Of a stretch of 54,008 bases of DNA, positions 44,395-51,932 are shown piece after piece (position 1 is the first letter of the stretch; each line of letters begins with the position of its first letter). The DNA comes from Streptantibioticus rubrisoli (GTDB taxonomy: Bacteria > Actinomycetota > Actinomycetes > Streptomycetales > Streptomycetaceae): assembly GCF_024436055.1 (NCBI RefSeq), contig NZ_JANFNH010000050.1:1-54008 (forward strand), in the 5' to 3' direction. Under the pieces are notes generated by a model that was not told the DNA's origin, made no database searches, and worked only from the letters and a program-made list of their open reading frames with translations. The position numbers were made by a program, and so were the translations under genes.

Positions 44395-45695
44395 GATCGG
44401 CCGTCCTTTCCGATCAGCGGGGCGGTGCGGGCCGACGGCCGCTGCCCCTGCGTCACTTGGTCGAGCAGGTCGTCGGCGGGACATCGGCCACGCGCGACAT
44501 AGCGTTCGGTGAAGGCGTCCACCGCGGTACGGATCGCCGTCGAGGCGCCCAGCCTGGGCAGCGCCTCGCGAGCCGCGGCGAAGCATGCCTCAGCGGCGCC
44601 GCGTAGGGCCGGGTCGGCCAGGCCGTGGCGGGCGGCTCGCTGCCACAGCGGGTTGCCGGGGGCGCGGTCGTACGGCCGCAGGTCCAGCGCGCCCACCGCG
44701 CGGTGCGCCGCCAGCGCCGCCAGCGGGTCGTCCAGCAGCGCCGCGGTGACCGCGAGCGGGACGATCCAGCCGTCGTCGCCGGGCTGCGCGTCGATCATGC
44801 GCAGCTCCAGATGGCCGTGCGGGCGCACCGGGGGGAAGAGGGTGGTCAGGTGGTAGGTGAGGTCGTCGTCGGTGGGCGGACGCGGCGTTCTGTGGCGGCC
44901 GCCGTCGCGGATCCAGTCGCGGAACGACAGCTTCTCGGGCACCGCCCACGCTTGGCCGTCCTGCCGTATGCACAGCACGGGGGCGTCCAGCGCGTATCCG
45001 GCCCAGGCGTCGCGGGGGTCGGCGGCCTCCGGCGGGGCCATGGTGCGGGGCGGGTCGAGCGCCGCCCACACCGCCTGCCTGGTACATCGGATCCCGGTCG
45101 GACGACCGCCGCTGAACGGCGAGTTGGCGAACGACGCGACCAGCACCGGCCCGATCAGATGCGCCAGCCGCCAGCGGGCCGCATAGCCGTCCGGGCCCCG
45201 CCCCTCGGTTCCGGCGTCCAGACAGACTTGCACCGAGGCGGTACCGCACATCATCGCGCGGCCGACCGGACTGACCCGGTCGAAGTACTCCTCCATGGCG
45301 GTGTAGCGCGGCAGCCTCAGCAGCCGCCGGGGTCTTCGCCAGGGCTCGTGCCCGAATCCGGCGAGACGCAGCCGGTGGCCGCACAGCGCTTGTCGTACCG
45401 CTGCCAGATCCTCCGCCATCGAGGTCACGCACTCGGTGAGCGAGTCCGCGGGCGGGGAGCTGAGTTCGAGTTGGCCACCCGGTTCCTGGGTGAGCGTGGA
45501 GCGCAGCGGGAGTCTTCTCAGATCAGCCAGGGCGGCGGTCAGGCGCGCCCGGCCGACGGTGCGCAAGGGGTCGAGGTCGTCGTGGACCAGCCATTCCAGT
45601 TCGACACCGATGCGCCGGGGTGGGCCGTTCTTGAAGCAGATGCCATGTGCCCGGGCCGCTGCTTCGGTCTCGCTGATGGGACGGTCACTCGTCAT
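44391..45695 (-). CDS. egtA: Glutamate-cysteine ligase EgtA
   Basis: GCS2-type ligase of 434 aa that makes the gamma-glutamylcysteine used by EgtB. Landmarks: RRIGVELEWLVHD, TLTQEPGGQLELSSPP (the ExGGQxELS block), VSPVGRAMMCGTASVQVCLDAG, and PPVRPHGHLELRMIDAQPGDDGWIVPL. The start is ATG 45695 with AAGGGG seven nt upstream. It heads the minus-strand array egtABCD, LLM enzyme, mmuM, hen1 and pnkp. The upstream region contains two palindromes, one of LexA type. Confidence 0.94.
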   Translation of the reverse strand: MTSDRPISETEAAARAHGICFKNGPPRRIGVELEWLVHDDLDPLRTVGRARLTAALADLRRLPLRSTLTQEPGGQLELSSPPADSLTECVTSMAEDLAAVRQALCGHRLRLAGFGHEPWRRPRRLLRLPRYTAMEEYFDRVSPVGRAMMCGTASVQVCLDAGTEGRGPDGYAARWRLAHLIGPVLVASFANSPFSGGRPTGIRCTRQAVWAALDPPRTMAPPEAADPRDAWAGYALDAPVLCIRQDGQAWAVPEKLSFRDWIRDGGRHRTPRPPTDDDLTYHLTTLFPPVRPHGHLELRMIDAQPGDDGWIVPLAVTAALLDDPLAALAAHRAVGALDLRPYDRAPGNPLWQRAARHGLADPALRGAAEACFAAAREALPRLGASTAIRTAVDAFTERYVARGRCPADDLLDQVTQGQRPSARTAPLIGKDGRS

Positions 45696-45742
45696 CGCCG
45701 GACCCCTTGTCGACGGTCGTTGCCTGACAACCACTCCACTGC

Positions 45743-45760
45743 ATCACGTCCACGCGTGAT
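45743..45760. promoter_or_regulatory. Inverted repeat ATCACG-N6-CGTGAT upstream of egtA
   Basis: ATCACG (45743-45748) and CGTGAT (45755-45760) form a perfect 6-6-6 inverted repeat centred about 56 nt before the egtA start. This is operator-like by size and place; the regulator is unknown. Confidence 0.45.
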
Positions 45761-45774
45761 CCGCATGTGCTTTA

Positions 45775-45788
45775 CGAACATGTGTTCA
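45775..45788. promoter_or_regulatory. LexA (SOS box)-like palindrome upstream of egtA
   Basis: CGAACATGTGTTCA contains GAAC-N4-GTTC exactly and agrees with the actinobacterial SOS box CGAAC-N4-GTTCG at all fixed positions except the last. It lies 80-93 nt upstream of egtA and 272 nt before the small plus-strand gene. The next bases continue as a G/T-rich palindrome remnant (TGTGTTCACACG). LexA binding is inferred only. Confidence 0.55.
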
Positions 45789-45959
45789 CACGTCGACCAC
45801 TCCTTTCGCCTGTTTGCCCACCGGGGGGCCGGTCAATCCCCCTGTCTCGAACATCGCCTTCCGCCTGCCACCGGAGGGTGAAGATCTCCAACTCGCCGCT
45901 GGGCGTGGCCTGTTGGCAGTGACCACCGGCGTTCCGCGGTCGTTGGCTCGGGCGGAACC

Positions 45960-46001
45960 CGGACGCCGGGCCCGCGCGGGCCCGCGCGGGCCCGGCGTCC
46001 G
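45960..46001. repeat. Perfect 42-bp palindrome
   Basis: The 42 nt from 45960 to 46001 read identically on both strands, with no loop bases and a GCGCGGGCCCGCGC centre. It lies between the divergent egtA and a small gene, 58 nt before that gene's start. It could form a cruciform or a very stable RNA hairpin in the leader of the small gene. No complete gene ends just before it on either strand, so it is not an ordinary terminator. The rest of 45696-46059 shows no convincing gene. Confidence 0.9.
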
Positions 46002-46059
46002 CCACGACCGGTTACACCGCCCGCCCCGACCGGGAGGGCCAGGGCCCGAGGAGGCCACG

Positions 46060-46257
46060 TTGTCCCAGGAGACCGCTCCCGACCAGGGCCTCTCAGCCGC
46101 GGGGAGCACGGGCACGGCACCGCCCAAGGGGCTGCTGCAGCAGATGGAGGAACTGCTCGCCGCGGTCACGGCGGACCTCGCCGGTCTCAACGAGGACCTG
46201 CGGGCCGCGGAGCGCGCCCCGCAGGAACCGTGGAGCAACGACGACGCCTCCGTCTGA
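46060..46257 (+). CDS. Small protein of 65 aa, unknown
   Basis: Starts at TTG 46060 behind GAGGAGG with five-nt spacing, one of the best ribosome sites in the window. The product begins SQETAPDQGLSAAG and has a likely amphipathic helix LLQQMEELLAAVTADLAGLNEDLRAAE, then an acidic end. I do not recognise a family. The frame is open further upstream, but that part is Arg/Pro-rich and crosses the 42-bp palindrome, so I exclude it. A short coiled-coil-forming protein or binding partner is possible. Confidence 0.6.
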   Translation: MSQETAPDQGLSAAGSTGTAPPKGLLQQMEELLAAVTADLAGLNEDLRAAERAPQEPWSNDDASV

Positions 46258-46332
46258 GGCGCCCCTGACGGTCCGTCGGGCTGCGCGTGCGCGGCGCTGC
46301 GCGGCGGGCGGCGCGCTCCGCAACGCAGCCCC

Positions 46333-46812
46333 TCACGGCGGTGCCGGTGGCGCCTCGCCCGGGGACTCGGGGCGTGCCGCCCCACACTGGCGGAGTAGCG
46401 CGCGCACCCGGTCCCTGGTCTCATCCGTCGCGTCAAGCGCGTCGACGCACTGCCAGTACTCCCGCTCGTCCTCCGTCGTGCAGGCGAGCGTGGCGAGGGC
46501 GGCGCCGGTCTCCGCCAGGAGCGCCAGCAGTTGCCGTAGGGCGGCCGTTGGATCCCGTACCCCGGTCAGCCGGGCCGCGCGTATCACGGGCGACCGGGCC
46601 CCCGGCGGTTGTGCCGCGTCCCGGGTGCGGCCGCCCGCCAGGAACAGCGCGCGGGCCGTGTCCCGTAACCCGGCGTCACCGCGCGCCGCGAGGCACCCGC
46701 CGATGGCCTGGGCCAGTGCCTGTGCCTGCCAGGCCTCGGCGATCGCCGTCGCCACATCCGCCGCCTGCGCGAGCGCCTGCCGCGTCGCCGTGATCAGTCG
46801 TGTCGCGTCCAT
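46333..46812 (-). CDS. Conserved actinobacterial helical protein of unknown function
   Basis: Protein of about 159 aa, alanine-rich and almost all helical (DATRLITATRQALAQAADVATAIAEAWQAQALAQAIGGCLA...). It lacks a signal peptide or membrane helix. The pattern recalls a Streptomyces family of unknown function (possibly DUF6099), which I cannot confirm. ATG 46812 has AAGGGG nine nt upstream; ATG 46818 is two codons longer but too close to it. It is convergent with the 65-aa gene. No function is proposed. Confidence 0.65.
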   Translation of the reverse strand: MDATRLITATRQALAQAADVATAIAEAWQAQALAQAIGGCLAARGDAGLRDTARALFLAGGRTRDAAQPPGARSPVIRAARLTGVRDPTAALRQLLALLAETGAALATLACTTEDEREYWQCVDALDATDETRDRVRALLRQCGAARPESPGEAPPAPP

Positions 46813-46952
46813 CGTCATCTTCCCCTTCTCGATCCGGTTCGTGGACCGGCTGACACTCAGCGTGACGGCTGGTGCTCAACTCGAAAAGGGCAGCGCTGAA
46901 TTCAGTGGACAACCAACCCGATGTGGATAACTCGCCCACCGGAACGAGTGAG

Positions 46953-47273
46953 TTACGGCTTGGGGAAACGTTCCTCGTTCCGGTCGATCTTCGCCGACAA
47001 CGCCGCCAGCGGATCGATCCCCAACGACTCGCAGAACTGCAGCAGATACGCCAGCACGTCGGCGACCTCGTCCTCGACCCGGTGCGCGGTCTGCGCGTCG
47101 GCCATCACGCGCGCCGACTCCTCCGGCGTCAGCCACTGGAAGATCTCCAGCAGCTCCGCCGCCTCGACGCTGAGCGCCGCTGCCAGGTTCTTGGGCGTGT
47201 GGTAGGGCTCCCAGCGGCGCGCCGCCGCGAACTCGACCAACCGGCGCCGCAGTCCATGCAGTTCTTCACTCAC
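46953..47273 (-). CDS. MazG-like nucleotide pyrophosphohydrolase
   Basis: Protein of 106 aa of the single-domain MazG/dCTPase-like group. The metal-binding helices are SVEAAELLEIFQW (ExxE) and VEDEVADVLAYLLQFCESLG (ExxD), preceded by RRWEPYHTPKNLAAAL. These enzymes hydrolyse (d)NTPs to monophosphates and pyrophosphate, often as house-cleaning. The start is GTG 47273 with a weak GGCGGG upstream. The gap 46813-46952 before its neighbour shows no other gene. Confidence 0.88.
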   Translation of the reverse strand: MSEELHGLRRRLVEFAAARRWEPYHTPKNLAAALSVEAAELLEIFQWLTPEESARVMADAQTAHRVEDEVADVLAYLLQFCESLGIDPLAALSAKIDRNEERFPKP

Positions 47274-47329
47274 CCCGCCAGGTCTACCGCATGTCCGCCG
47301 CGCACCCCCACCCCATCCGCACCGCGGCC

Positions 47330-48577
47330 CTACTCCCCGTCCCGGCGGGCCGCCACCGCGGACGCGCCGCGCCGCGTCTCGCCGCGCTGCTGCGGCACCC
47401 GCGCCCCGCCCTCGTCGGCGCGCCGCAGCCGGATCACGGACACCAGCTCGGCGCCCTCGAACGGGTCCGCGTCGTAGACCGTCCCCAGCAGCCGTACGTG
47501 CCCCCGGCGAGCGGCGCGCGCCGCCAAGGAGAGCAGTTCCGCCGTCTGGCGGCGGTCCAGACCGCTGTCCAGACCGTCGGCCAGCACCGTCATGGCGCGC
47601 AACGCGGGCGGCACCTCCGCGCTTTGGTCCATCTCCAGCACGCCGGGACCGGTCAGCAGCACCAAACCCAGTGCCAGGAAGCGCAGTTCGCTGTCGCCCA
47701 GCCGGTCAAGCGGTGTGGAGCCGAGCGGTCCGCGGTCCACGGCGGCCAGTACGCTGTCGCGGCCGTCCTGGCGGGCGGCGACCAGGCCGTCCACCTGCCC
47801 AGCGCAGGCCACCCGGGCGGCGCCGACCAGGGCGGCGTGCCGGGTGCGGCACTCGTCCTGGGTGCGGAACAGCACGGCGGAAAGGTTGTCGCACCCGCCG
47901 CGCAACAGCCCGTCGCCGAGGCGGGCGGGCTCCCGCATCCGCCACGGCTGCGGGTCGACCGCAAAGACCGCGCGCAGCGCGATCACCACCTGCTCGGCGG
48001 CGGCCAGCACCAGCCGCTGCCCGTCCGTCGTACCCGCGACGCGTAGCGGCAGCAGGGCCGTGGCCAGCCGGTCGTCGGGCAGCGGCGCACGGGTGACCTG
48101 GACCGCGCCCCCGGTGTGCCAGGCGGCCTGGACGGCGCGCCGGGCCGGATCCCTGAGCGCCGTCGCCAGCAGGGTCCGCCCCGCGCCGGTCAGCCGCTCA
48201 CCGACCACACGGGGTTCCGGCTCGGTCTGCACCGCCACATCAAGTCGTACCTCCCCCGCCGGACCGTCCACCGTGCAGCCGATGCGGAAGCCGCGGCGGC
48301 GCTGGGTGTCCGGCCGGGTGCCCAGTGGCGCGCAGGCGGGCGCGCCACCGCGTACCACCCCGTCGAACGCGCCGCCCAGTTCCTCGCCCCCGGCCAGCCT
48401 GGCCAGCACGGCCAGCGCCTCCAGCGCGCTGGACTTCCCGCTGCCGCCGCCTCCCGCGAGCAACGTGAGTGGGCCGAGCGCGAAGCGCGCGCCGCGATGC
48501 GACTTGAAGGCGGCCAACCGCAGTTCGGTGATGGTGGGGCGAGGACTGCTCGGGTTCATGATCGGGAACGTAGACAT
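47330..48577 (-). CDS. SMC/RecF-like AAA ATPase with degenerate Walker B
   Basis: Protein of 415 aa. The N-terminus ITELRLAAFKSHRGARFALGPLTLLAGGGGSGKSSALEAL has a Walker A at 42-50 and the F/Y-K-S pattern of RecF/SMC-type ATPases. Near the C-terminus LRFLALGLVLLTGPGVLEMDQ occupies the Walker B place, but reads EMDQ instead of the usual DEP. A run of helices DGLDSGLDRRQTAELLSLAARAARRGHVRLLGTV follows. Similar proteins occur in other Streptomyces as generic ATP-binding proteins. ATG 48577 lies directly after GGGGGA; ATG 48559 is another option. Function unknown. Confidence 0.78.
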   Translation of the reverse strand: MSTFPIMNPSSPRPTITELRLAAFKSHRGARFALGPLTLLAGGGGSGKSSALEALAVLARLAGGEELGGAFDGVVRGGAPACAPLGTRPDTQRRRGFRIGCTVDGPAGEVRLDVAVQTEPEPRVVGERLTGAGRTLLATALRDPARRAVQAAWHTGGAVQVTRAPLPDDRLATALLPLRVAGTTDGQRLVLAAAEQVVIALRAVFAVDPQPWRMREPARLGDGLLRGGCDNLSAVLFRTQDECRTRHAALVGAARVACAGQVDGLVAARQDGRDSVLAAVDRGPLGSTPLDRLGDSELRFLALGLVLLTGPGVLEMDQSAEVPPALRAMTVLADGLDSGLDRRQTAELLSLAARAARRGHVRLLGTVYDADPFEGAELVSVIRLRRADEGGARVPQQRGETRRGASAVAARRDGE

Positions 48578-48639
48578 TCCCCCGGCCGCCGAACCGTTCC
48601 ACCCGGGGCGGGGTCCTCCGAACGGGTTACGGTGAGGCC

Positions 48640-49203
48640 GTGACGAGATATGTGGCCCTGCTGCGCGGCGTCAACCTCGGTTCGCGGAACCGGCTGGCGA
48701 TGGGCACCCTGCGCGAAATGATCGGTGCCATGGGCGGGGGGAATGTCAGGACGCTGCTGCAGAGCGGCAACGCGGTTTTCGATCATGTTGAGGAAGATCC
48801 CACCCGGCTCGCCGCGGAGCTGGAATCGCGCATCGCCGCGGAGACCGGACTGACAGCGCCGTGTGTGATCCGTACCGGCGCGGATATCCAGCGGGTCGTC
48901 GAGCGCAATCCGTTCGCACAGGAGCTGGCGGGTGAGGTCGCCGGGGTGCGGATCGATCCCGCCCGGCTCGTGGTGACATTTCTTTCCGGCCCGCTCGACG
49001 CGTCAAAGCTCCCCGAACTGGACCCGGAACGGTACGCTCCGGACCAATTCCGGCATGGGGAGAGTGAGTTGTATGTGCATTGCCCGAACGGCATCAGTGA
49101 CAGCCGTCTCGTCCGCGATCTCGCAACGGCCCGCCTCGGGGTGACCGGCACCTCCCGAAACTGGAACACGGTCACCAAAATCGCGGCGCTGACCAGCGGT
49201 TAG
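48640..49203 (+). CDS. DUF1697 family protein
   Basis: Protein of 187 aa with the DUF1697 opening TRYVALLRGVNLGSRNRLAMGTLREMI and the next conserved block NVRTLLQSGNAVFD, then an RPF-like middle (ERNPFAQELA) and the end TGTSRNWNTVTKIAALT, all typical of the family. The biochemical role of the family is not established. The start is GTG 48640 with GGTGAGG close upstream. Codon use near the 3' end is less GC-biased than in neighbours. It is divergent from the ATPase gene (62 nt apart). Confidence 0.88.
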   Translation: MTRYVALLRGVNLGSRNRLAMGTLREMIGAMGGGNVRTLLQSGNAVFDHVEEDPTRLAAELESRIAAETGLTAPCVIRTGADIQRVVERNPFAQELAGEVAGVRIDPARLVVTFLSGPLDASKLPELDPERYAPDQFRHGESELYVHCPNGISDSRLVRDLATARLGVTGTSRNWNTVTKIAALTSG

Positions 49204-49305
49204 CTCCAGCACCACTTTTCCTCTCGGGAAGCCGAGTCCGGTTTCCCTTGGCCGCGCGTCAGTTATGGATCACACCCTCGCCACACGGATCCAAGATCCT
49301 CGCGT

Positions 49306-49343
49306 CACTCGGGTGCAACATCCGTGTCACACACGGGTACAAC
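49306..49343. promoter_or_regulatory. Direct repeats upstream of the GH25 gene
   Basis: CACTCGGGTGCAAC (49306-49319) and CACACGGGTACAAC (49330-49343) match at 12 of 14 positions and are 24 bp apart. The second runs into the palindrome ACAACGTTGT (49339-49348). They lie 68-105 nt before the lysozyme start and may bind a regulator. The rest of 49204-49410 shows no gene. Confidence 0.5.
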
Positions 49344-49410
49344 GTTGTTGTGGGCGCAACGTCCCACCTCTTCCGCCCTCTTCCCCCCACTCCTGAGGAG
49401 GCGCCCCGCC

Positions 49411-50034
49411 ATGTTGCAGGGCATCGATGTCAGTTCCTACCAACCCAGCGATTACTCCACCACCGGGCTTTCCTTCGTCTTCATCAAGATCACCGAAGGT
49501 CTGGGCTATGTGAATCCCAAGTGGGTGGCCCAACGCACCACCGCGCGCCATGCCGGACTGGTCACCGGCTTCTACCACTATCCGCACATCGCCAACTCCC
49601 CGACGGCGGAAGCCGATCACTTCCTCGCCCAGATCAACCTGGTGGCGGGCGACATCCTCTGCCTCGACTGGGAGTGGTACGGGCAGAACGTCTCGGACCA
49701 GCAGGCTCGCGCGTACAAGGACGCCTGGGTCGCCCACGTCCGCGCCAAGGCGAAGGGCCACCGCGTCGTCGTCTACGCGAGCCGGACCAACTGGCTTACC
49801 GTGGACGCCGATTCCAACTGCGGCGACGGCCTGTGGATCGCCGACTACACCAACGCCGGGCACCCGCGCATCAAGCACCCCTGGACCTTCCACCAGTACA
49901 CCAGCACCCCGCTGGACAAGGACGTGGCCAACTTCTCCAGCGTCGCCGCGCTACGTTCCTGGGCGGGTGCGCCTCACCACATGACGACGCAGGCCGAGAC
50001 CGAGGCCCCGGCGTCCGAGGCGTCTTCAGGCTGA
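49411..50034 (+). CDS. GH25 (Chalaropsis-type) lysozyme without signal peptide
   Basis: Protein of 207 aa made almost only of a glycosyl hydrolase 25 domain: LQGIDVSSYQPSDY with Asp6, FVFIKITEGLGYVNPKW, GFYHYPHIANSPTAEADHFL, and the acid pair Asp86/Glu88 in CLDWEWYG. These enzymes cleave peptidoglycan N-acetylmuramyl bonds. ATG 49411 has GAGGAGG nine nt upstream. No signal peptide is present and the frame further upstream does not provide one, so export is by another route or lysis, as for phage endolysins. A short acidic tail follows the domain. Its last 9 bp overlap the convergent MerR-HEAT gene. Confidence 0.88.
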   Translation: MLQGIDVSSYQPSDYSTTGLSFVFIKITEGLGYVNPKWVAQRTTARHAGLVTGFYHYPHIANSPTAEADHFLAQINLVAGDILCLDWEWYGQNVSDQQARAYKDAWVAHVRAKAKGHRVVVYASRTNWLTVDADSNCGDGLWIADYTNAGHPRIKHPWTFHQYTSTPLDKDVANFSSVAALRSWAGAPHHMTTQAETEAPASEASSG

Positions 50035-51099
50035 GGTCCCGCGGCGCGACCGAGGCGCTGCGGCGCCCTGGTCGTCTCCCAGGTCTTCGGGAGACCGCTC
50101 GGCGAGAAGCGTGACGAAGGCCGAGGCGACCCGGGCGACGGCGGGGTCGTCGTCGCGAGCCAGTTGGCGCAGGACGTCCTGCACGGAGGTCCCCGGCAGC
50201 TCGATCAGCGCCTGGGTCAGACGTATCCGCGTCGCGGAGTCCGCGGTGGGCGCGGCGAGTTCGTCGACCAGTGCGGTCATGATCCGGTCCGCGCACCCGG
50301 GGTCCTGGGACAGCGTTCCCAGGACCTCAGCCGCTTCGACGTCGTTGCGACCCTCGACCACCATGCCGACGAGCGTCGGAACGGTCCCGGTCACGCCACG
50401 CCTGCCCAACGCCAGAGCGGCGTACCTGCGCACCGTCGGGTCCGAGTCCCCGAGCGCGTCCGCAAGCACCGCGGACACACCGGGGGCCTCGGCCATCTCG
50501 GCGATCGCCAGCACCGCGCGTCGCCGAATGCCGACGTCCTCCGAGTGCGCGCCGGCAGCCAGCGCCGCCACGCCGTCGCCGCCCGATCGGGCGAGCGCCC
50601 AGCGCAGGGCACCAGCGACGTTGGGGTCGGATTCGGCCAGGACCGCCCCGGCCAGCAACTCGGCGGGAACCGACACGCCCTTCGGCTGGGCCAGGACGGC
50701 CTGCTGCCTGCGCGCGGCACTGGTCGAGTTGAGCCCCTGCATGAGCTCGACGATGCGCAGGACGTCCTGCCAGCCGGTTGGCGCCGACGCGTCGACCGCG
50801 CGGAGCCGCTCCAGTAGCTCCTGTTCCCGCTCCAAGCGGTCTTCCGTCCACCGGATGAGGTCGCTGACCAGGGCGGACGGCGTGAAGGCAGGGTCCTGCA
50901 GCGCGCGCCCGATCTGCTTGAGCGAGAGCCCGAGGGACCGCAGGCTCTCCACATGGAAGATCTTGCGGACGTCCTCGATGGAGTACTCGCGGTAGCCGCC
51001 GACGGTGCGCCCCGTCGGCCGCACCAGCCCGAGGGCGTCGTAGTGCCGGAGCATCCGGGTGCTCACCCCCGAGTGGCGAGCCACATCGCCGATCAGCAT
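50026..51099 (-). CDS. MerR-type regulator fused to HEAT repeats
   Basis: Protein of 357 aa. Residues 1-70 form a MerR winged helix (LIGDVARHSGVSTRMLRHYDALGLVRPTGRTVGGYREYS), followed by a dimerisation helix (EDRLEREQELLERLRAVDA). In place of a small ligand domain there is a long array of HEAT-like helix pairs (VSVPAELLAGAVLAESDPNVAGALRWALARSGGDGV, VGIRRRAVLAIAEMAEAPGVSAVLADALGDSDPTVRRYAALALGRRG and more). HEAT arrays usually bind protein or ligands, so the effector may be a protein. Its ATG lies within the end of the upstream HEAT gene (7-bp overlap). A MerR-type palindrome lies before that operon. Confidence 0.85.
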   Translation of the reverse strand: MLIGDVARHSGVSTRMLRHYDALGLVRPTGRTVGGYREYSIEDVRKIFHVESLRSLGLSLKQIGRALQDPAFTPSALVSDLIRWTEDRLEREQELLERLRAVDASAPTGWQDVLRIVELMQGLNSTSAARRQQAVLAQPKGVSVPAELLAGAVLAESDPNVAGALRWALARSGGDGVAALAAGAHSEDVGIRRRAVLAIAEMAEAPGVSAVLADALGDSDPTVRRYAALALGRRGVTGTVPTLVGMVVEGRNDVEAAEVLGTLSQDPGCADRIMTALVDELAAPTADSATRIRLTQALIELPGTSVQDVLRQLARDDDPAVARVASAFVTLLAERSPEDLGDDQGAAAPRSRRGTSA

Positions 51100-51923
51100 T
51101 CCGCGCTCTGCGTAGCGGCCTTGACAGCCTTCGCGGCCTTGGCAGCCTCCGTCGACCCGGGCGTCTCCGCAGGCTCGGCGGTCTCCATGGCGTCGGCGGT
51201 CTCCATGGTCTCAACGGCGCCCGGCGCAGCCGCAGCGGCGGCAGCGGCCCGTTCCGGGCCAAGTGCGAGGACTCGCTTCGCCTCCTCGACAGCCGCGTCG
51301 AAGCCGGTCTGCGGGTTCTGCCGGAGCAGTTCGGTGGCACTGGCGTGCGTGGCCACCGCCGGGTCGGGGTGCGCCGCGGCCTTCTCCAGGACGGGCTTGG
51401 TCACGTCTCCGAGGTCGACGAGGGCCCGGCTCAGGCTCAGCTGTACATCGCGGTCGCCGCGGCCAAGCTGCGTGACCAGTTCGTCGACCAGGTCCTCCTT
51501 CTCGTCCTCGGGCACGAGGACGACCGCGACGCGCCACGCGGCCCGCGCGACCTCGTCGTCAGCGTCGCGCAGCATGGAGGGGGTGATCCAGGCCCACGCG
51601 CTCCTGTCGCCGATCTTGGAGAGCGTGTGCAACGCCTGGCTGCGGGCCTGAGTGCGCTCAGAGGCGAGTTCCCGGCGAATCCGGGGCAGGGTGATCTCCG
51701 GCGAGAGGCGGGTCAGCGCCCAGGACAGCATGTCCCGCACGAAGAAGTCCGGCTCGACCGCGCACCGCTCGACGAGCGTCTCCAGGAAGCCGGGGTCGGG
51801 GGTCGAGCCGACCGCCAGGGCCGCCTGGAGACGGACCGACGAGTCCTCGGCGCTCAGGGCGTCGGCTACGCGGGCGTTCTGCGGGGTTCCGTTTGTCGGG
51901 TTGATCGAAACCACCTCCTGCAC
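51093..51923 (-). CDS. HEAT-repeat protein
   Basis: Protein of 276 aa. From about residue 15 it consists of HEAT-type helix pairs (DSSVRLQAALAVGSTPDPGFLETLVERCAVEPDFFVRDMLSWALTRLSPEI, EVARAAWRVAVVLVPEDEKEDLVDELVTQLGRGDRDVQLSLSRALVDLGD). It ends in a low-complexity Ala/Glu/Thr/Lys tail with repeated META words. No catalytic motif is visible. The start is GTG 51923 with AAGGTG eight nt upstream. It is coupled by a 7-bp overlap to the MerR-HEAT regulator, which suggests the two share a ligand or bind each other. Function unknown. Confidence 0.82.
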   Translation of the reverse strand: MQEVVSINPTNGTPQNARVADALSAEDSSVRLQAALAVGSTPDPGFLETLVERCAVEPDFFVRDMLSWALTRLSPEITLPRIRRELASERTQARSQALHTLSKIGDRSAWAWITPSMLRDADDEVARAAWRVAVVLVPEDEKEDLVDELVTQLGRGDRDVQLSLSRALVDLGDVTKPVLEKAAAHPDPAVATHASATELLRQNPQTGFDAAVEEAKRVLALGPERAAAAAAAAPGAVETMETADAMETAEPAETPGSTEAAKAAKAVKAATQSAEC

Positions 51924-51932
51924 CCAGGGGAC

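Noticed and set aside
45814-46059. N-terminal extension of the 65-aa protein
   Set aside because: Arg/Pro/Gly-rich, crosses the 42-bp palindrome, and the TTG at 46060 has a far better ribosome site.
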